A stretch of 7,927 bases of DNA, from NCBI GenBank assembly GCA_902772615.1, contig CACYBC010000019.1, positions 1 to 7,927 on the forward strand, given 5' to 3'. This DNA is from an uncultured Ruminococcus sp. (GTDB taxonomy: Bacteria; Bacillota; Clostridia; Oscillospirales; Ruminococcaceae). Made by a program: the position numbers and the translations under genes. The notes below the pieces were generated by a model that was not told where the DNA came from, did not search any database, and saw nothing but the letters and a program-made list of their open reading frames with translations. This document shows positions 5,072-7,927 of the stretch, piece by piece. Positions within the stretch are counted from its first letter, which is position 1. The number at the start of each line of letters is the position of its first letter.

Positions 5072-6904
5072 ATGATCAGACAAGACCTTAGAAACATAGC
5101 TATCATCGCTCACGTCGACCACGGCAAGACGACTCTTGTCAACGAGATGCTCAGACAGGGCGGTGCATTCAGAGAGAACCAGGTGATCGCTGACCGCGTC
5201 ATGGACTCGGGTGACCTGGAGAGGGAGAGGGGGATAACCATCCTCTCAAAGAACTGTTCCTGCACATACAACGGGATCAAGATAAACATTATCGACACCC
5301 CCGGACACGCGGATTTCGGCGGTGAGGTCGAGCGCGTGCTCAAGATGGCTGACGGCGTTCTGCTGCTGGTCGATGCGGCTGAGGGCCCCATGCCCCAGAC
5401 GCGCTTTGTGCTGTCCAAGGCGCTGGAACTCGGCCTTATGCTGGTGGTGGTCGTGAATAAGGTGGACCGCCCCGATGCGAGAGTCCATGAAGTAGTGGAT
5501 GAGATCCTCGAGCTCCTGCTGGATCTCGGTGCAAGCGAGGAGCAGTTCGACAGCCCGATGCTTTTCTGCTCCGGCAGAAGCGGCACCGCGAGCTATTCGC
5601 ATGAAGTGCCCGGCACAGACCTCAAGCCTCTGTTTGAAACGATAGTCAACTACATAAAGCCTCCTCAGGGAGATGAGAACGGATCGCTGCAGCTGCTCGT
5701 ATCCTCCGTCGACTACAACGACTATGTCGGAAGGGTCGGCGTGGGAAGGATCGAGAGGGGGAGCATAAACGTAGGAGAAGATGTCTGGATCTGCGACTAC
5801 CATGATCCGTCTGTCGGCAGGAGAGAACGCGTATCCGCGCTCTTCCAGTTCACCGATGTCCGCAGAGAGTCCTGCGAGAAGGCAAGCGTAGGCGACATAG
5901 TAGCCGTATCCGGAATAGGTGAAGTAAACATCGGAAACACGGTATGCGAACCGGAAAAGGCTGATCCAGTGCCATTCGTCAAGATAAGCGAGCCCACCGT
6001 CGAGATGACTTTCTCGGTCAACGACAGCCCCTTTGCGGGAACGGAAGGCGAGTTCGTGACCAGCCGTCAGCTCAAGGAACGTCTGGAGAGGGAACTGCTC
6101 AAGGACGTGTCCCTGAGAGTGGAACCCACCGACTCGACCGACAGTTTCAAGGTCTGCGGCAGAGGAGAGATGCATCTCTCCATTCTCATCGAGACCATGC
6201 GCAGAGAAGGCTATGAGCTCATGGTGAGCCCTCCGAGAGTGCTGTACGAGACCATAGACGGCAAGGTCTGCGAGCCCTATGAGAGACTGGTGTGCGATGT
6301 GCCCCAGGAGTCCGTGGGCTCCGTTATGGAGAAGATCGGCGGCCGCAGGGGCGAACTGGTTGAGATGACGCCTCAGGGCAGCAGGACAAGGCTTGAGTTC
6401 ATAGTACCGTCCAGGGGACTGTTCGGGTACAGGAACGAGTTCCTGTCCGACACCCGCGGAGAAGGGATCATGAGCTCCGTATTTGAGAAATACGACGAGA
6501 GAAAAGGCGAGATCCCCATGAGGCAGAACGGCTCCCTGGTCGCCTTCGAGACCGGCGAATCGGTCACCTACGGCCTGTACAATGCCCAGGAAAGAGGGGC
6601 TCTGTTCATAGGACCCGGCGTCAAAGTCTATGCCGGAATGGTGGTCGGAGCCGCGCCGAAGCCCGGAGACATAACCGTGAACGTGTGCAAGAAGAAGCAC
6701 GTGTCCAACATGAGGGCGTCCGGTTCCGATGAGGCTCTCAGACTGACTCCTCCGAGACAGCTGTCCCTGGAACAGTGCATCGAGTATCTGGCTGAGGACG
6801 AGCTCCTTGAGGTCACTCCGAAGTCCCTCAGGATAAGGAAGAGACTGCTGGATCACGCAGCAAGGATGAGAGAGCTCTCAAAGAAGAAAGCGCAGGAAGA
6901 CTGA
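5072..6904 (+). CDS. typA: ribosome-associated GTPase TypA/BipA
   Basis: TypA is a translational GTPase of the EF-G/LepA class that binds the ribosome and helps 50S assembly and growth under stress such as cold. The 610-aa length is standard. The G domain has G1 AHVDHGKT (13-20), G2 RGITI (53-57), G3 DTPGH (75-79), G4 NKVD (129-132) and G5 CSGRSG (166-171); the catalytic His79 is present. It is followed by the beta-barrel domain II (about 204-295) and the EF-G III-like domain (about 306-392). Next come the EF-G V-like domain (about 400-478, with the SRGLFGYRNEFLSDTRGEG signature) and the TypA-specific C-terminal domain. That last domain holds the loop CKKKHVSNMRASGSDEALRL (539-558) and the EVTPKSLRIRKR segment. 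The start has only a poor Shine-Dalgarno (AGAGAAA just before the ATG), but MIRQDLRNIAIIAHVDHG matches the normal N-terminus. The 20 nt between the glyS terminator and the ATG hold no clear promoter. Confidence 0.97.
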   Translation: MIRQDLRNIAIIAHVDHGKTTLVNEMLRQGGAFRENQVIADRVMDSGDLERERGITILSKNCSCTYNGIKINIIDTPGHADFGGEVERVLKMADGVLLLVDAAEGPMPQTRFVLSKALELGLMLVVVVNKVDRPDARVHEVVDEILELLLDLGASEEQFDSPMLFCSGRSGTASYSHEVPGTDLKPLFETIVNYIKPPQGDENGSLQLLVSSVDYNDYVGRVGVGRIERGSINVGEDVWICDYHDPSVGRRERVSALFQFTDVRRESCEKASVGDIVAVSGIGEVNIGNTVCEPEKADPVPFVKISEPTVEMTFSVNDSPFAGTEGEFVTSRQLKERLERELLKDVSLRVEPTDSTDSFKVCGRGEMHLSILIETMRREGYELMVSPPRVLYETIDGKVCEPYERLVCDVPQESVGSVMEKIGGRRGELVEMTPQGSRTRLEFIVPSRGLFGYRNEFLSDTRGEGIMSSVFEKYDERKGEIPMRQNGSLVAFETGESVTYGLYNAQERGALFIGPGVKVYAGMVVGAAPKPGDITVNVCKKKHVSNMRASGSDEALRLTPPRQLSLEQCIEYLAEDELLEVTPKSLRIRKRLLDHAARMRELSKKKAQED

Positions 6905-6905
6905 T

Positions 6906-6954
6906 AAAAAAACGGCCCGGATGAGCTGATGAGGCTCACCGGGCCGTGCCTTTT
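6906..6954. terminator. bidirectional terminator between typA and the HMA gene
   Basis: ACGGCCCGG (6912-6920) pairs with CCGGGCCGT (6939-6947) and TGAGC (6922-6926) with GCTCA (6934-6938). This gives a 14-bp stem with a single bulged A6921 and a 7-nt loop. On the plus strand, GCC and then TTTT follow it, a short tail that starts right after the typA stop region. On the minus strand seven T follow the hairpin (A-run 6906-6912), so it is the stronger terminator for the convergent HMA gene. Confidence 0.88.
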
Positions 6955-6964
6955 GAAGGAAAGA

Positions 6965-7165
6965 TTAAGCTACTACCTTGTAGCCCGCGGCTTCCACGGC
7001 CGCGCTGAGGGAGGAGGGATCGCTGCCTTCAAAGACTACGGTCGCCTTTTTATCCTCCAGGGATACTTCCGCGGAGGTGACTCCCTCCACATTTTCAAGT
7101 GCTTTACGTACGCGTGCCGCACAATGCTCGCACATCATACCTTCGATACATAGATCAACTGTCAT
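6965..7165 (-). CDS. HMA-domain metallochaperone (CopZ-like)
   Basis: This 66-aa protein is a single heavy-metal-associated domain, which binds Cu(I) or a similar soft metal in the cytoplasm and hands it to a partner such as a P-type ATPase or repressor. The metal loop is GMMCEHC with Cys12 and Cys15, in the family position after the first strand (MTVDLCIEGM). It is followed by helix AARVRKALENV, the GVTSAEVSLEDKKATVVF strands and the closing helix and strand ending AAGYKVVA. Met replaces the usual Thr in the GMTC motif, and there is an extra Cys6. The ATG at 7165 is chosen over the upstream in-frame ATG at 7207 because GGGAGG (7173-7178) lies 7 nt before it and because MTVDL is the normal domain start; the -10 at 7196-7201 also lies inside the longer version. 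It is a single-gene transcription unit. No copper ATPase or CsoR is within the window, so copZ is not assigned firmly. Confidence 0.9.
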   Translation of the reverse strand: MTVDLCIEGMMCEHCAARVRKALENVEGVTSAEVSLEDKKATVVFEGSDPSSLSAAVEAAGYKVVA

Positions 7166-7172
7166 CGTACCA

Positions 7173-7178
7173 CCTCCC
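7173..7178 (-). promoter_or_regulatory. strong ribosome binding site of the HMA gene
   Basis: GGGAGG on the minus strand, part of GGGAGGTG (7171-7178), lies 7 nt before the ATG at 7165. It decides the start of this small gene. Confidence 0.8.
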
Positions 7179-7195
7179 GTATTATTGATGACCTG

Positions 7196-7225
7196 ATTAT
7201 AGCACATACTGCCGGCGTATGAAAA
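7196..7225 (-). promoter_or_regulatory. strong extended -10 promoter of the HMA gene
   Basis: The minus strand carries TGCTATAAT (7196-7204), a perfect TATAAT with a TG extension. A moderate -35, TTTTCA (7220-7225, four of six), lies 18 nt upstream. Transcription would start near 7189, about 24 nt before the ATG. The -35 lies in the T-run of the terminator of the upstream gene. I see no clear copper-repressor operator in the short leader. Confidence 0.7.
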
Positions 7226-7251
7226 AGGGCGGGATCCCCGATCCCGCCCTT
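7221..7251 (-). terminator. intrinsic terminator of the 217-aa gene
   Basis: AAGGGCGGGATC (7225-7236) and GATCCCGCCCTT (7240-7251) form a perfect 12-bp stem with a CCC loop. On the minus strand the hairpin runs straight into a T-run (A-run 7222-7226). It lies 19 nt after the stop codon at 7271. Confidence 0.88.
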
Positions 7252-7270
7252 GCGCTTTCTGAAAGAGGCA

Positions 7271-7924
7271 TCACTCCTCGGGTATCTCCCAGTGCACGCT
7301 GGGCATGGCCTTGAGCACTGACCAGTCGTAGGGGGATTCCGCAGTGTCCAGGGGATCCGGAACGCTGTTCTCTTCGCCGAATGCGGAGCACAGATAGTAC
7401 TCTCCGGCGGAGAAGCTCAGACCTACGTCAACGCAGCGGTCGATATCCTGAAGCAGGAGTATCCCGCCGCCGCCGCTGGAGAAACCGGGTGAGCGGAGGG
7501 TCATGTTCTCCTCCACGAAGCAGAAGACATTCAGCTTCTCGCTGATCCAGACGTGGAAGCACTCCTCTTCATAGAAGGGATACCACTCGTTGCGCTCCTT
7601 GAATTCCCTTATGCCGGCTTCCGCCCGCGCGCGGATCTCGGGATCGTCAGACCTGAGCGCGAGTCCGAAGCGCTCCTCGAGCATATCGTCCTGAGTCTTT
7701 CCCGGACCGGGACTGGCTCTGACGACTGTGGGAGAGTAATAGATGTGCTGCAGCGACATCCCGTCATTGTAGTGCCAGACGATGTGTCTGCCGACCATTC
7801 TTTTTGACAGATGATGGCGGATGGTGCTGAGAGGCTTTCCGGGGACTTTTATCGCGCCGAAGAACGGTGTGGTCCTGATCAGACGCGGACGCTCCGGATC
7901 GAAGGCCTCCTCCATGAGGACCAT
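7271..7924 (-). CDS. unrecognised acidic soluble protein, possibly 5'-truncated
   Basis: I do not recognise this family. The visible product is 217 aa from the ATG at 7924, but only one codon (ACG) is visible upstream, so the true start could lie beyond the right edge. There is no signal peptide or membrane helix. The first third is basic (RLIRTTPFFGAIKVPGKPL, then HHLSKRMVGRHIVWHYND). The middle is a charged helix (about 78-112, DDPEIRARAEAGIREFKER), and the rest is aromatic, acidic and strand-like (YPFYEEECFHVWISEKLNVFCFVEEN). A glycine run SSGGGGILLLQDID sits at 149-162. There are four Cys residues (122, 135, 164, 179) without a metal-site spacing. The C-terminus is acidic (HWEIPEE). Codon use looks like that of its neighbours. 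It ends with its own terminator, so it is the last gene of its transcript; nothing around it points to a role. Confidence 0.72.
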   Translation of the reverse strand: MVLMEEAFDPERPRLIRTTPFFGAIKVPGKPLSTIRHHLSKRMVGRHIVWHYNDGMSLQHIYYSPTVVRASPGPGKTQDDMLEERFGLALRSDDPEIRARAEAGIREFKERNEWYPFYEEECFHVWISEKLNVFCFVEENMTLRSPGFSSGGGGILLLQDIDRCVDVGLSFSAGEYYLCSAFGEENSVPDPLDTAESPYDWSVLKAMPSVHWEIPEE

Positions 7925-7927
7925 CGT

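Noticed and set aside
5246..6856. A 536-codon open frame on the minus strand opposite typA
   Set aside because: It lies wholly inside a highly conserved housekeeping gene, and its product has no recognisable domain. Such long antisense frames arise from the codon bias of the sense gene. No ribosome binding site or promoter supports it.
7694..7717. SPGPGKT in the 217-aa protein as a P-loop
   Set aside because: The full GxxxxGK[ST] spacing after a hydrophobic strand is not met and no Walker B partner follows, so it is probably a chance match.

Overview
The window looks like chromosomal DNA of a low-profile Bacillota (Clostridia-type) bacterium. The basis is a dimeric, zinc-knuckle glycyl-tRNA synthetase of the Gram-positive type, a 610-residue TypA/BipA, a stand-alone HMA metallochaperone, purine-rich Shine-Dalgarno sites (AGAGG, GGGAGG) and compact Rho-independent terminators. 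I cannot name genus or species, and no mobile element, CRISPR array, tRNA or rRNA gene is visible.

Left part (1-3114, all minus strand): a two-gene operon encodes membrane proteins of unknown function. The first gene (573 aa) joins a START/SRPBCC-like N-terminal domain, a proline/arginine-rich linker, one membrane helix and a large extracytoplasmic part. The second (343 aa) starts 15 nt after it and has two membrane helices around an extracytoplasmic loop, with a cytoplasmic C-terminal domain. Downstream lies a 214-bp spacer holding the 3' relic of a small heat-shock protein (hsp20) gene and a hairpin, followed by the start of a GtrA-like membrane protein that runs off the left edge.

Middle (3115-6904, plus strand): a 165-bp divergent promoter region separates the membrane operon from a translation-related cluster. 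That cluster is a Dabb-domain protein (96 aa), glyS (glycyl-tRNA synthetase) and typA (ribosome-associated GTPase). A strong terminator lies between glyS and typA, ending only 20 nt before the typA start. No T-box is visible upstream of glyS.

Right part (6905-7927, minus strand): a bidirectional hairpin separates typA from a convergent 66-aa copper-chaperone-like protein with a near-ideal extended -10 promoter. The -35 of that promoter overlaps the U-tract of the terminator of the next gene upstream, an unrecognised acidic soluble protein of at least 217 aa that reaches the right edge.

Most of the window is ordinary housekeeping sequence. The parts that deserve a second look are the uncharacterised membrane-protein pair, the hsp20 relic and two compact transcription-control arrangements.
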